Below, in pieces: positions 21,401 to 32,399 of a stretch of 64,000 nt of DNA. The stretch spans positions 54,721,865-54,785,864 of the forward strand of contig NC_092874.1 of NCBI RefSeq assembly GCF_028372415.1, in the 5' to 3' direction. The translations under genes were made by a program, and so were the position numbers. The notes beneath the pieces are model-generated. The model saw only the letters and a list, made by a program, of their open reading frames with translations, was not told where the DNA came from and made no database searches. Numbering within the stretch: position 1 is the first letter of the stretch; every line of letters begins with the position of its first letter. The stretch is from Notamacropus eugenii (taxonomy: Eukaryota; Chordata; Mammalia; Diprotodontia; Macropodidae).

Positions 21401-22074
21401 TTAGGGTTTCTTAACATTTTTTTTGTCATGTACACCTCTGACAAGCTAATGGAGTCTACAGACCCTTTCTCAGAATAATGTGGTGCTTTTTTTGTTTTGA
21501 GATTGGGTTTCCCTCTTTCACCTAGGCTGGAAGTGAAGCAGTCACACACAGATTGATTATAGCATGGGAGCAGTAGGTGATCAGCTCTGCTTTTCAGATC
21601 AGGGCTATTTCTCCCCTCCGCAGGCAGCCTGGTGGCCCAGAGGGGCCCCACATTGCTACTGGACTTGGTGCTGACGCCATATCAAATCTACAAAGTTTAC
21701 AGCAGAAACTATATTGAAATAGAAGTTATTGGAAAATAATACAGACTGTCACAGGTGCTTTTAACCCACTCCATTGTTTTACATGTATTATTCCTTTGGG
21801 CAACATGGTAGGCTTCCTCTTCCAGGAACTCAACATATTGGTGCTGACTTAGCGCCAACATTGTGTCAACTGCAGCTCAGAAATCCTAAACGCAAGTGAT
21901 CCACCAGGCTTGACTTCTCCAGCAACAGAGAATGCAAGCATGTACCACCACACCTGACAGAATAATGTTAAATATGTGAAATAAAACACATGATTATGAA
22001 GGAAACCAATTATATTGAAAGTTATATATTAAAACAAACGAACAAGTTCATGGACCCCAGATTAAGATTCCCCA
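21401..22074 (+). mobile_element. hAT-like DNA transposon (GGTTCTTAACC family), split by a 7SL retrocopy
   Basis: The left end is AGGGTTTCTTAAC with TTTTTTTGTCATGTACACC. The right end is AAGTTCATGGACCCCAGATT then AAGATTCCCC, an imperfect inverted complement of the left. The body shows the family motif GAAACCAATTATATTGAAAG. It is interrupted at AGAATAATGT (21,472-21,481), duplicated at 21,959-21,968. Confidence 0.6.
21482..21958 (-). mobile_element. 7SL RNA-derived retrocopy, antisense, with a rearranged middle
   Basis: Read on the - strand, the right end (21,958 leftward) begins GTCAGGTGTGGTGGTACATG, a CpG-decayed copy of the 7SL 5' end. It continues through GGTGGATCACTTGCG and TCAGCACCAATATGTTGA. 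The left part gives CCACCAGGCTGCCT and CTTCCAGCCTAGG near the 7SL 3' end, then an A-rich tail seen as T-runs at 21,486-21,497. AGAATAATGT flanks both sides (21,472-21,481 and 21,959-21,968). Both 7SL ends are present, but the 7SL middle (about nt 115-170) appears twice, with about 115 bp of other sequence (about 21,680-21,795) between, part of which resembles the host transposon. It could be a dimer-like product of template switching. Confidence 0.72.
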
Positions 22075-22264
22075 CCCTACATGTCCTTTGGGGTTGGTTC
22101 CATCGGACGGCAGGATAAGGACTTAGCAATTTCCTTTCTAGCCTTATGACAGCATGGCTCTATAATTATTTTCACAAGATAGACTTATTTACAATAGCTG
22201 GAGATACGGGTTTATAAGTAGTTGGTATAACATGCATGCAAGAATGATTTGTAATATTACTGTT

Positions 22265-22400
22265 AATTGAGGAATTGTTGAGAGGAAGCATGGTATAGGA
22301 GGTAAAAAGTCAACCTCTAAGTCAAAAAGATATGAGGTAGAGAGCCAGGGCTGACATATACTTGCTATGTGACCTTAAGCAAGTCACATCAATTGAGTTT
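22265..22400 (+). mobile_element. Decayed SINE
   Basis: AAGCATGGTATAGGAGGTAA and TTGCTATGTGACCTTAAGCAAGTC (CORE). Confidence 0.6.
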
Positions 22401-22437
22401 ATATACAACAGGAGCTTCTCAAATAAAATGAAAGGGA

Positions 22438-22615
22438 AGAAAAGGAAGAAAAGGAAGGAAGGAAGGAAGGAAGGAAGGAAGGAAGGAAGGAAGGAAGGAA
22501 GGAAGGAAGGAAGGGAGGGAGGGAGGGAGGGAGGGAGGGAGGGAGGGAGGGAGGGAGGGAAAAGGAAGAGAGAAAGAAGAAAGAGAGGAAGGAGGGAAGG
22601 AAAGAAGAAGAGAAG
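22438..22615 (+). repeat. (GGAA)n then (GGGA)n microsatellite
   Basis: GGAA array at about 22,451-22,511, GGGA array at about 22,512-22,560, then impure purines. Confidence 0.96.
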
Positions 22616-22759
22616 TGAGACCCAGGGAGGGAACATCTCGTACTTAAGCCTGGCTACTCTGGTTTGGTGATGAGCATGATATAATAAAAGAGCAAAGAAG
22701 AAAACTGTGAAGGGAACAGCTTCAGTTGAATGCTGCTGATCCTGTGATTTTATCACATT

Positions 22760-23050
22760 TAATTGTTCTGATATTTTTTAAGCGTGCAGTGGATTCGGTC
22801 AGTGGTGTCTAACCACACAAGTATACCGCCCATCTAACGGCTCAGACTCTGGTAAGACTTTGCCTCCTTGTGGTCAGTGATGGGAATAACATGAGAACTC
22901 CTAAAACCACGTTCTGAGGAATGAATTCCTAGGAAGAAAACAATGGAATCGATGCACTTTGAGACACTGCAGGGCAAGGTGGAGAGAATGGAGTATTTAC
23001 ATGACATCTGCAGTCTCTTTACTTATCAGCTATTTACTTTTTCCAGAAGA
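22760..23050. other. Intergenic, nothing recognised
   Basis: No element identified. Confidence 0.5.
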
Positions 23051-23054
23051 GACA

Positions 23055-23250
23055 TGCTGTGGCCGAGGAAGTTGGCCCGAGGGTCTGAGGGCCCAGGCTC
23101 AAGTCCCACTGTTGCACATACACACAATCTGCGAGGTCTTGGACCTGTCACTCCTCTACTCAACCATTTCCTCATCTGTAAAATGAGGGAGTTGAAAGAG
23201 CTGACTTCACTTTAAGGTCCTTTTCAGATCTAAATCTATTTTATTAAACT
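23055..23250 (+). mobile_element. MIR-type SINE
   Basis: CCATTTCCTCATCTGTAAAA, TGAGGGAGTTGAAAGAGC and a TTCAGATCTAAATCTAT-type 3' end. Confidence 0.8.
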
Positions 23251-23489
23251 AGAAAATTAAAATGTTTAATTATACAAATGTTTAAACAAAAGCAATTATA
23301 AAAAATTTTGAATTATGCAGAGATGAAACACAACTTTAGTTCACTTGAATTATAGGGGTCTATCTCCAATTTTTTCATTTTGCAACATGCATTACCAGCC
23401 TCGACCTTTGCCCAACTTTGTTTCGTGTATAGTTGACTGTGAAGAGGTAATCCGGAGTGTCAGAATGTTTTATGCTAGGATCACCGAAC

Positions 23490-23610
23490 TGAGAGGTGAG
23501 AGAGAAAAATGAAATGACTCACCAAGGTCACACAAGTGGTAACAGCTCAACTGCTACTTCAGTCCAGTTACTCTAATGCCAAGCCCAGTACTTTTTTCCA
23601 AGGTAGTATA
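23490..23610 (-). mobile_element. MIR-type SINE, antisense
   Basis: AATGACTCACCAAGGTCACA and TCTAATGCCAAGCCCAGTAC. Confidence 0.65.
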
Positions 23611-23886
23611 GATGTCTCCACCTGTAGACCAGGAAGCCTGATAAATAGTATGAAGTTTGAACAGAGAAATTATTCTACTGTCATCTTTAAAAGTAAAAAC
23701 ATAAGTTGAAAATTCAGCTGTTGGAAATATTTTGTTAAAATAAATGGAAATATTTTCATTAGTAATAAATAAAAAATTCTATTATTCTGCCAGAATGCAT
23801 AAAGTACTAAAAAATGAAGAATAAATTAAACTAACCTAAAAAGTTAGGTCTCTGCTCTGCAAAGACAAAGAGAAAAAACTTTGAAT

Positions 23887-24108
23887 CAGTGGTTCTCAGA
23901 CTTCTTGGTCTCAGAACCCCTTAGTGTACTTCAAAATTATTGAGGACCCTCAACAAAGCTTTTGTTTATATGTGATATATCTATAAATATTTAACATATC
24001 AAAATCAAAATATCGTAGTATTATAAAGAAAGTTTTGACCTCTTGGACTGCTTTAAAGGGTTTGGGGAATTATGTGGAGGTCCCCAGGTCACACTTTGAG
24101 AACCACTG
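23887..24108 (+). mobile_element. MER5A-like hAT non-autonomous DNA transposon, complete
   Basis: A 222-bp element with terminal inverted repeats: CAGTGGTTCTCA at the left and TGAGAACCACTG at the right, 12 bp perfect. The 8-bp flanks (CTTTGAAT versus CATTATAT) are only partly alike, as expected for an old insertion. Confidence 0.88.
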
Positions 24109-24290
24109 CATTATATCATGCCAGATGTGATCTGGGGAAGACAAAACAAACTTGAGCAACACTTTCAGAATTCAGGCACACTCTCCCTAGTACAGCTAGC
24201 TGGTTCCACAAAAACACCGTTTGGAAAAACATTATAGGGAACACTTTCACAAAAATAATATAATAATTTCATAAGAATACTATCAGAGTG

Positions 24291-24532
24291 GGTGGCTAGG
24301 TGGCACAATGAATATAGGGCCCGGAGTCAGGAAGACTCATCCTGCTGAGGTCAAATCTGGCCCCAGACACTTCCTAAGCTGTGTGACCCTGGGCAAGTCA
24401 CTTAACCCTGTTTGCCTCAGTTTCCTCATCTGTAAAATGACCTGGAGAAGGAGAGGTCAAACCACTGCAATATTTTTGCCACGAAAACCCCAAACGGGGT
24501 CACAAAGAATTGGACGTGACTGAAAAATGAAA
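24291..24532 (+). mobile_element. MAR1-type SINE, full length
   Basis: GGTGGCTAGGTGGCACAATG through CACGAAAACCCCAAACGGGG and TTGGACGTGACTGAAAAATG. Confidence 0.93.
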
Positions 24533-24539
24533 CATTGTT

Positions 24540-24765
24540 AAAGAGGAGAAGAAGGGGATGATTAAAAATGAAGACAGGAAAGGAGTAGAAAAGAGATGAG
24601 AGAAGGGGAATGTCAGAGACTGGAAAGAGAAATAGAAATGTTGGAGAAGGGGAAATAAGGAGGAAATAGGAACTTTAGAGGGAAAATATAAAGGAAAAAA
24701 GGAAAAGAAGAAAGAAAGTGACGGAGGAGAAGGGGAAGGATGCAGAAAAGCACAGCAGGGAGAAA
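24540..24765 (+). repeat. Purine-rich low-complexity stretch
   Basis: Mostly GA/GGA/AAAGG without a clear period, continuing from the MAR1 tail. Confidence 0.7.
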
Positions 24766-24869
24766 AGCCAAGTGCAGTCTATTACATGCACTGGCTTGGT
24801 TACAATGTTATTCAGGATATGCCTACACTAAGGACGATCATTATCCCTTAAATCTTGAAGGCCTGATTT

Positions 24870-25070
24870 TTTTATTTTATTTCATTTTCAATCAATATTT
24901 TTATCTCTTTTGACCCCCATCTCTATTTAAATTTAAAAAACAAAAACAAAAACCTTTGCAACAAACACGCGTAGTCAAGCAAACAAACTCCCATATTATT
25001 TATGTCCAAAAACATCATGTCTCATTTTACATCTTAAATCCATCAAGAAACACACAATATGGCTCATAGT
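24870..25070 (-). mobile_element. Probable L1 3' UTR fragment, antisense
   Basis: CGTAGTCAAGCAAACAAACTCCC followed by a TGTCCAAAAACATCATGTCT block resembles the antisense 3' UTR of a marsupial L1 subfamily. Confidence 0.45.
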
Positions 25071-25549
25071 AGTCTTGAAGGTATGTATTTCTTTTAAAAA
25101 TTTAAAATCACACTGCTTTACACAATTAGCTTACACAAAGGGAACTCTAGCCCATGAGACCATACAGGAAGAAAATATTAAAGGTTTTATCTATTTTGAT
25201 GTTGGTATCAATTATCACTATTTCTCATAGAAGTTGAAAAGATAAAAAAACAGGGAGGCCAAAAGTCCAGCAACTGTCCCTGGTAGAAAATAATTGTTTT
25301 CCTTGCCCAGCAGAGAGACATGGCATCCAAGAAGAGCAGTAGTTCAGGATACAAGCTCATTTGCAAGACAATGGAGGTGGGTATGAGAAAAGTCGACATA
25401 AGTATCAAGGGTAATCTTGATGGAAAGATGAGAAAGGAACAAGGAACAGACAAGCTTTCCACCATCAAAAAACATCTTCACAGTCACACAGCTCACTTAG
25501 ACATAGAGAAAATTCAAAAGACCACACAATTTGTGATTTGTTAATAAAA

Positions 25550-26950
25550 AAAGAAATATCTGACTCAGACACACAAAGCATAACTTGAAAGGTTAGCCAA
25601 CAAGTGTCCTTTATGCAAGATCTTACAAGACTTTTAAAGTTAAGATGGAAAAGGATTCTTTGATAGATGAAACCACAAATATAACTGCTCAATAATCTAA
25701 GCCTGAATATCAAGTGAGGCATAAAAACAGAAATAATTACATTCACCAAAGACATTCCCCAAAGTCATGGGGCGTACTCTGAGCAAAGTCCAAATGGAAG
25801 AGAAGAGGTTCCCTACAGGTAATAAGATTCTCTAGATGTTTCTACTCATGGATGACTGTGCTAATGGGACATGATTCTACACTAAAGACCTTCCTCAATG
25901 ACATCCACAACCACTCAAAAGAAATCATCTTACTTCACAATCACTAGGGAAAACCAAATGGATGTAGAAGTGCCTATCATCCAGATAATTTATTACATGT
26001 GGATGGAGAGACTGTCCATGGGGTTAGCACATCATTGTATGGGTGTGTACACGTACACACGTACACACACACACACACACAATGTTCCAAGTCTTAGTGC
26101 AGTTAAAGACATATCTGTGTACACAGATGTATACATACTATATATACACATGCATACATACTATATATAACACATTTATATATCATGTAGGTATACTGTA
26201 TATATGTACACATATATATGTACATATCTATATACATACACAGACAGGCACTACAAACAGATAATGGCTCAGGCTCAGAAATAGGCAAATGAGGAAAATG
26301 GGCCATACTGCGTTTGGGAAACTGCCCAGTACTCTCAACGATTCCAAGTTTCTCTATAGCACAAAAGTCCACCTTTTAAGCACCACTATTCATCTCTGAT
26401 ACCACATGGCTGTGAATCATTAAACACTATGACCTCAAAAGAATCAAAATTATAAATGACCAAAGAGCAAAAGTCATACAAGAGATGGTAGCCCATTTCC
26501 ACTGATGCTTTATGCACAAGAAGGGGTATATGAGGACATCAAGGAAACGTATGAGCTGAAAGGAGGCCAGGCCAATCACACAACAAGGAATGAACAACCC
26601 AAATATTTCTATGGTATCCACTAAGTATTAAAACACCTAAGGGGAACATATAGATTTCCTCTATGAAAGCTTTATGAAGAGAATGAGAAGGCACGAAATG
26701 AAAAGGTGGCAATCTGTGCCAATGGAGAAAATGCCCACTTTCTCACCTATAAAAGGACAGATCCCAAAAAGCCAAAGTATCCATTTTAAGATTGGTATCA
26801 TGGATAGGAACACATTCTTCCACAACTGCCCTGACCTGATCCAAGATGGCATCTATTATGTCGTATCCTACCCTTTCTTTAAGACAAGTCAAACTCTTGG
26901 TGTAGAATAAATCTCCAAATGATATTAAAGCTCTGGTCCTAATTTATATA
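25550..26950 (+). mobile_element. Decayed RTE-clade (BovB-like) LINE reverse-transcriptase fragment
   Basis: With frameshifts and stops, translation gives RTE ORF2 landmarks in order: FLNDIHNHSKEI and GKTKWM near 25,885-25,960 (downstream of the catalytic RT motif), then after a microsatellite insertion RKMGHTAFGKL at about 26,290-26,325, and a CES-N-T pattern with TKEQKSYKRW at about 26,405-26,490 (the 'YG-ETW ... QRAMER' region of RTE). No intact frame remains. The exact subfamily is not assigned. Confidence 0.55.
26043..26250 (+). repeat. (CA)n / (TATACA)n microsatellite
   Basis: CA array at 26,062-26,081 and impure TATGTACA/TATATACA units to about 26,240. It interrupts the RTE fragment. 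Confidence 0.9.
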
Positions 26951-26959
26951 AATCAGTTT

Positions 26960-27450
26960 CACTTCAAAAGAGCAATACTCACCAGGTACAGTTTGGGAGA
27001 AGAAAGGCTATATTTGAGATAAATTAAAAACACTAGATAGTAAAAGACAGTTGCAGGGCAAGAGTATCCTGATTCTAGAGTTCATATGACTAACCACCCA
27101 AAGATTTCAGGGCAGAATTTATAAGGATTTGCCAAAGTAGGACTGGAGGTACTTTCCCAGATAAGTTCCATGTTTTAATTAAACTGGACTCATATTAATA
27201 TTTATACTTAATACATATGCTCTTACATTTCCAACTGTTCCTCAGTTTGTAAATAGATTTCATTCCATAGATAGGAGATACTAAAATGTTACAACATGGT
27301 TTTATAGCATATAATCCTGAGGGAAGATTTAAATTCAATAAAAGATTATAATCAGGTCTACTGATTCCAGATCCTGTCCTCTTTCCCGCAGACCAGGCTG
27401 CTTCTCTCCTCATTAAATACTTTGTTAGTTAAATTCAAAGTATAAATATT
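26960..27450. other. Intergenic, nothing recognised
   Basis: AT-rich sequence with no clear repeat or gene. Confidence 0.5.
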
Positions 27451-27454
27451 TATT

Positions 27455-27640
27455 GTAGGAAAAAAGACCATTGGACTTGGAGTCATGAGAACCAAGTCCA
27501 AATCCTGATGGTGGCCAGCTGTTAGGGCTTCAGCTCACTCATTTGTAAAACAGAGGTATCACACCTGTGTAACCAGCTCATAGGGTTGCTGTGGGAAAAG
27601 CATTTTGTAAACTTTAAAGCCCTAATAGTGTGAATGAATC
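27455..27640 (+). mobile_element. Ther1/MIR-type SINE
   Basis: CATTGGACTTGGAGTCATGA, CTCATTTGTAAAACAGAGG, CATAGGGTTGCTGTGGGAAA. Confidence 0.75.
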
Positions 27641-27849
27641 TCATTAGGTTGTCCCTTGGTATTTCTTTCCCATTATCCATCTTAGACATTGCAAAAGGAC
27701 AATGAGCCAGGATCAGAACTGAACAGATGGAAGAAACTGGCTGAATAGCCTTTAGGTTGCTAAATTCTTTAAATGATATTGGAACAAAAGTTCTATATTT
27801 TTAACACCAATATTTTTGTCCAGTGATTGCAATTCATGGAAGCCTACAT

Positions 27850-28325
27850 GTTGTTTGAAAAATTCAAGTTGAGAATCGCCAAAACAGTAGCAGTCGGTGG
27901 GGATGAGCAAGATGGAACATAACCCCAAGGGAATGACTCAGGACAGAGCTGATATAGGTAGTCAGTTTTGTGTACAGGAGGTCATCAAAGAAATGTCTGA
28001 GGAAAAAAAAAAAGATGGGCTGGTCAGACAGGAAGAGAAGGCATGGGTAATAGTTGGTGTGTTCTACTGGTATCACGATGATGTCAGAAGGGCACAATGA
28101 AGACCCCCAGGCCATGGGACAGACCACCTGCAGTAAAATCAGGGAATAACAGGGACGCAGGTGATAAGCAACATGGAAGGTTTGCAATCCAATATGGAGG
28201 GGGTGTGGGGAGAACCAAGGAGATCTCAAAGCCAAGGAAGCATTGAGATGAATCAATCATATCAAGATTGAAAGATCCATGTATGAGGGCCGTCCAGATT
28301 GATAGAGGAGAACAGAAACCCCCCA
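27850..28325 (+). mobile_element. Decayed RTE-clade LINE, ORF C-terminus
   Basis: The + strand frame 27,897-28,100 reads QEVIKEMSEEKKKDGL and then VGVFYWYHDDVRRAQ, followed by a stop-containing RPPGHGTDHL. This matches the RTE C-terminal pattern (DVIxEMxxxKRRWAG ... W.PRDxKRxxGRPPxRW). A long antisense frame over the same bases is a shadow. Confidence 0.6.
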
Positions 28326-28869
28326 CCTTCAACTACCTATTTAAAAAATACAAATAGTTGCCAATCATCATTGGTAGAGAGAATTTCTTCTCAGCTCCAG
28401 AACTCCCAATTCCTGTCTCACATAGTCAGGAATATGCTAGAGCCAACATGAACTAACCTCAGAGTGAACGTTTACACCTTGGAAATACTACAAATCAGGA
28501 CGTGATTTACTGTGCTGTTGACTGTCTCTAGACATACAAAAGTGATGAAAAAAATGTCAATAATGCAGATTCAACTTAAAAAGGTATCCTTAGTACATTC
28601 TCCACCACCCCACCTCCCACCAAGAACTGATTGTTAAACATACCAGTACACATTCCTACACTGAGCCCATCATGTAAGGCTGACCCAAGCCACACTTCAC
28701 CAAACTAATCCCCCACTTCTGCCTTTCATCCTCATTTTCTATAATCAAATCAATATTTCCACACCTTCTGCAAAGCTGTCAGTTTACTTGCCTATGAATC
28801 CACTTACCAACCCAGTGTCTTTCCAAACAAAACACCCCTTCCTGGCCACCACTTCTATTAGAATGAAAG

Positions 28870-28990
28870 GTCTAGTATTCATTTTTGCATTTGTATCTCT
28901 AGCATTCAGTACAAGAGCTTGGCATTAATAAATACTTCATAAATGTCTCTTTCATTCATTCATTCACTAATATATTCATTCATTTCTGCC
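28870..28990 (+). mobile_element. L2-like 3' tail
   Basis: TTGTATCTCTAGCATTCAGT and CATTAATAAATACTTCATAA, followed by an impure ATTC repeat. Confidence 0.5.
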
Positions 28991-29035
28991 AAGGAACTCC
29001 CTGTAGTGATGAAATATGTCTAGACCATCTATCTA

Positions 29036-29078
29036 CATACATACACACACACACACACACACCCACACACACACACAG
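29036..29078 (+). repeat. (CA)n microsatellite
   Basis: About 20 CA units with one interruption, replacing the 5' half of the adjoining SINE. Confidence 0.93.
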
Positions 29079-29255
29079 ACACTTCCTAGCTGTGTGACCC
29101 TAGGCAAGTGACTTAACTCTGTTTGCCTCAGTTTCCTCATCTGTAAAATAATCTGGAGGAGGAAACAGCAAAACACTCCAAACCACTTTGCCAAGAAAGC
29201 CCTACATGAGGTTAATAAGAGTCAGACATGACTGAAAACAACTAAAGAACTAATG
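29079..29255 (+). mobile_element. MAR1-type SINE, 3' two thirds
   Basis: CAGACACTTCCTAGCTGTGT through AGAGTCAGACATGACTGAAA. The 5' end is missing at the CA array. Confidence 0.88.
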
Positions 29256-29450
29256 TGTGTGTGCACGTGCATATGTATGTGTGTACACACATGCTTTTGG
29301 CATGAACTTTCATTTCTTTCTACACTGATTTAATAACATGGCTAGACAATCTGTCACAGACACATACATATATGGGTGTATACATACATGTGTGCATATA
29401 TACACATATACCCATATGTGTATATATCCACACATATATATTTATGTAAT
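29256..29450 (+). repeat. TG/TA/CA-rich microsatellite
   Basis: Impure alternating purine-pyrimidine DNA in the tail of the SINE. Confidence 0.85.
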
Positions 29451-29679
29451 TACACATTTCTACAGATAACCAAGAGCTGGTTGCATATATTTGTTTATAG
29501 GCATAGCTACACTTCATACCTAGGGATCAAACTCTTGGTATCACCCATGCTTGAGCTGTAGCGGATAAAAGGATCTGCTGGTCCTTTCTCATCACCTGTC
29601 TTTCAGCCATCTCCAGAGGGGTTGGGTCCAAAGCCACTGCTCCCAGAGCCCACCGTGTTTTATAGATCTTTCTGTTAGC

Positions 29680-29915
29680 ATCAGAGACTAAGAGAGCTGA
29701 AAAGGACCTCTGGGAAAATAGGATTACAGGCTCTACATCTGCTGGGGCTCTTAGAGACTCTGAGCACTGTGCAGGCCTAGCCCCAAGTAAGTGATTAGTA
29801 TTACACAGGAGAGGAAACTGAGGCCTGAAATGCTAAATGCTACCCTGGGCCATTCAGCTCTGGGAGCGTCAGATCCAGGACTAGAACCCAAATACTCTCC
29901 ACTGAGGTACCCCAT
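29680..29915 (-). mobile_element. MIR-type SINE, antisense
   Basis: GAGAGGAAACTGAGGCCTGA, AGTGATTAGTATTACACAGG and TAGAACCCAAATACTCTCC. Confidence 0.75.
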
Positions 29916-30254
29916 TCACTGCTAATGTCTTCTGTCTCATTCACTCCAAAAGCAGAAGCTTCCTATCATCAGCATTAAAGCTCCAGCACAAGATGAGCCT
30001 TAAGCAAACGCAGGCTTGAGGCCTGCACCAGCTGGAAAGCCGTCCAGCTCAGATCTCTGAAGAGAACAGACAAGCTTATGATGGAAGTGGCAAAGGAAAG
30101 CACCTACTGTGTGCCAGGTACTGTGCTAAGAGCTTTCGATAATAAGATATCATTATGAGATCAAGTCTAATGAGGAACAAAATCTCAAACTGTCCTCATG
30201 AGCAAATAGTCCAACAAGAGCTTACCAAATAAGGAAGTGATTTAATTGTCTTCA

Positions 30255-30400
30255 GTGCAAAAGAACATCGATCAGACTTGGACTCAGAGGAGCTGGTTCT
30301 AGTTCTGTCTCTGCCTCAGTGACCTTTGGATAAGCCACTTCTTGGACCTCCCTAAGCCTCAATTTCCTCATTTTTAAATGGGAAAAACCAGGCTTTTTGC
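30255..30400 (+). mobile_element. MIR-type SINE
   Basis: GACTTGGACTCAGAGGAGCT, TAAGCCTCAATTTCCTCATT. A second decayed MIR (+) lies at about 30,570-30,700 (GTCCTTGGGCAAGTCATTTA). Confidence 0.72.
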
Positions 30401-30744
30401 TTCCAAATGAACAGTTCAAGTGTGAAGGTAAAATAGAAAAAGAACAGTCAACATTTCTTTAACTGTTTACAAACATTTCCTCACTTAAGCTTCATAATAA
30501 TGTGGTGAAGTAAGAATCAAGAACCTTCACTCCCGTACCCAAATAAAGGCACGTAACCTGCCTAGTTCTGACAAAAAACACCTGGGTGTCCTTGGGCAAG
30601 TCATTTATTGCTCTGAGTCTCAACTTTCTTATCTATAAAAGAAGCACATTATACTAGATTACCACTAAGCTCAAAATCAATACTTTCTGTTACCCTTCCC
30701 AGGAACCTCAGTGCTCAGCCTGAGCAACTGGATGACCAGACTAA

Positions 30745-31078
30745 TGATGATGATGACAAAATAAGCTAACATTTACAGGGACCTTGCTACGTGCCAGGCA
30801 CTGCACTAAGAGCTCTAGGATCATTGTTTCACTTGATCCTCCTAACAAACTTGGATTTATTATTATTGTTGAGTCGTAAGTGACCCCGCTGGAGGTTTTC
30901 TTGGCAAAGATTCTGGAATGGTTCACCATTTCCTTTTCCAGCTTATTTACAAATGAGGAAGCTCAGAGAAAGAGGGTTATATGACTCACCCAGGGTTACA
31001 CAGCTACTAAGTATCTGAAGCTGGATTTGAACTCATGAAGAGAAATCTTCCTGGTTCCCTGTAACATCTAGCTGCTCT
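30745..31078 (-). mobile_element. MIR-type and MAR1-type SINEs, antisense, overlapping
   Basis: 30,745-30,860 is the antisense 3' part of a MIR (CATTTACAGGGACCTTGCTA, GTGCCAGGCACTGCACTAAG). 30,868-31,078 is an antisense MAR1 (AAGTGACCCCGCTGGAGGTT, TTCTTGGCAAAGATTCTGGA, TTTACAAATGAGGAAGCTCA). Confidence 0.85.
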
Positions 31079-31079
31079 A

Positions 31080-31425
31080 AAAACAGTCCTGGGAGGTAGG
31101 TACTATTATTATACTGTTTTACAGCTGAGGAAACTGAGGTTATGACAGAGGTTAAGTAGTCTATCTAGGGTCACACGGCTAGTTAGCATCTGAGACTGGA
31201 TTTAAACTTAGGTCTGACTCCAGGCAGAGTCAGGCATTGTGCTGAGTGCTTTAAAAATTCTATCTCAAATTATTAACCCCATTTAACAGATAAAGAAAAC
31301 AGGTAAAGGTTAAGTGACTTTCCAAGGGTCACACAGCTAGTAAGGGTCTGAGGCTGCATTTGAACTGAGGTCTTCCTGCCTCTGGGGCCAATGTTCTAGG
31401 CACTGCAGCACCATCTAGCTGTCTT
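31080..31425 (-). mobile_element. Two CORE-SINEs in tandem, antisense
   Basis: 31,080-31,212: GAGGAAACTGAGGTTATGAC, GGTCACACGGCTAGTTAG. 31,215-31,425: AAGGGTCACACAGCTAGTAA, TTTGAACTGAGGTCTTCCTG, ending GCACCATCTAGCTGTC. Together with the preceding entries this is a run of four antisense SINEs. Confidence 0.88.
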
Positions 31426-31724
31426 AATGTATGGAGTGAATGAGAATTCATAAGCCCAGATCCAAGGATACTATGAATTTTAGTGGAGATATTTTACATT
31501 GTGGGTATGTTCTCAGTGACTTTTCAAATAACACCAGTAAATGACCAAGTATTTCATTGTGCATGATGACAGCCCTACCCCTAGTCAAGCACCCCCAAAT
31601 ATTTCATAGCTGCTTGGCCAGTATCTAGAGTTCAAAACATTATGAAAGTATCTAGAAGGGAGGGCTATTTTCCTCTGTATTCTGGAAGATGGAAGGCAGT
31701 TGGAAGAAATATTGAATCTAAAGT

Positions 31725-31842
31725 AAAATAACTGAATTTTGGTTCTCCTACTTATTAACTCTATGACCTTACATGAGTTATTTAATTGTTCTGAGGCTCA
31801 TTTTCCTCATCTGTGAGATAAGTGAGTTGTATTCTATAACCA
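31725..31842 (+). mobile_element. Decayed CORE-SINE
   Basis: TCTATGACCTTACATGAGTT and GGCTCATTTTCCTCATCTGT. Confidence 0.65.
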
Positions 31843-31844
31843 AG

Positions 31845-32030
31845 AATTCTTAACTTGGGATCTGCAAATTTATTTTTTAAAACAATGTGACAGCTGTATT
31901 TCAATATGATTGGTTTTCATGTGTTTTACTTTATGCATTTAAAACCATTATTCTCTGAACGGGTCCCCAGGCTTCACCATAATGCCCGAGGGGGCCCTGA
32001 GAAAGAAAAGGTTGAGGGCCCTTGTAGGTG
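31845..32030 (+). mobile_element. hAT-like DNA transposon (GGTTCTTAACC family)
   Basis: Left end AATTCTTAACTTGGGATCTG; right end AGAAAAGGTTGAGGGCCC. Central TTCAATATGATTGGTTTTC is the family body. Confidence 0.5.
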
Positions 32031-32119
32031 ATCCCTCAGCTCCTTTCTATCTAAGGATGCAGAGAAGCCAATCAGACTCAAAATACGCAAATGCCTCCAA
32101 TCTGTTCTAGTTCCAGTCT

Positions 32120-32255
32120 TGAAATTTACTATAACTGTGAGTGACTAAACTATCATAGGGCCTTAGTTTCCCCATGTGTAAAATGAGGGGGTTGAAGCAG
32201 ATGCTCTCTCGGGTCCCTTCCAGCTCTGACTCTGACTTTTAGTGTTTAATAAAAC
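32120..32255 (+). mobile_element. MIR-type SINE 3' half
   Basis: CCTTAGTTTCCCCATGTGTA, AAATGAGGGGGTTGAAGCAG, CCCTTCCAGCTCTGACTC. Confidence 0.78.
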
Positions 32256-32399
32256 TATCTTTAAATAAATAAATAAAGCACAGTAAAGCAAGTGCAATCT
32301 TACGATGCCACCTAGTGGACACTAAGATTAGCATCCTCTACAAAGATTCGACCAAGTGCTCACCAACCACAGAAAATACGCACAAACAGATGCTTTTAT

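Noticed and set aside
21482..21958. Functional 7SL RNA gene
   Set aside because: The central part is rearranged, CpGs are decayed, and it sits between target duplications with an A-tail, so it is a retrocopy.
22322..22756. 144-codon - strand frame
   Set aside because: Mostly a translated GGAA/GGGA microsatellite.
27864..28256. 130-codon - strand frame
   Set aside because: Shadow; the + strand carries the RTE C-terminal motifs.
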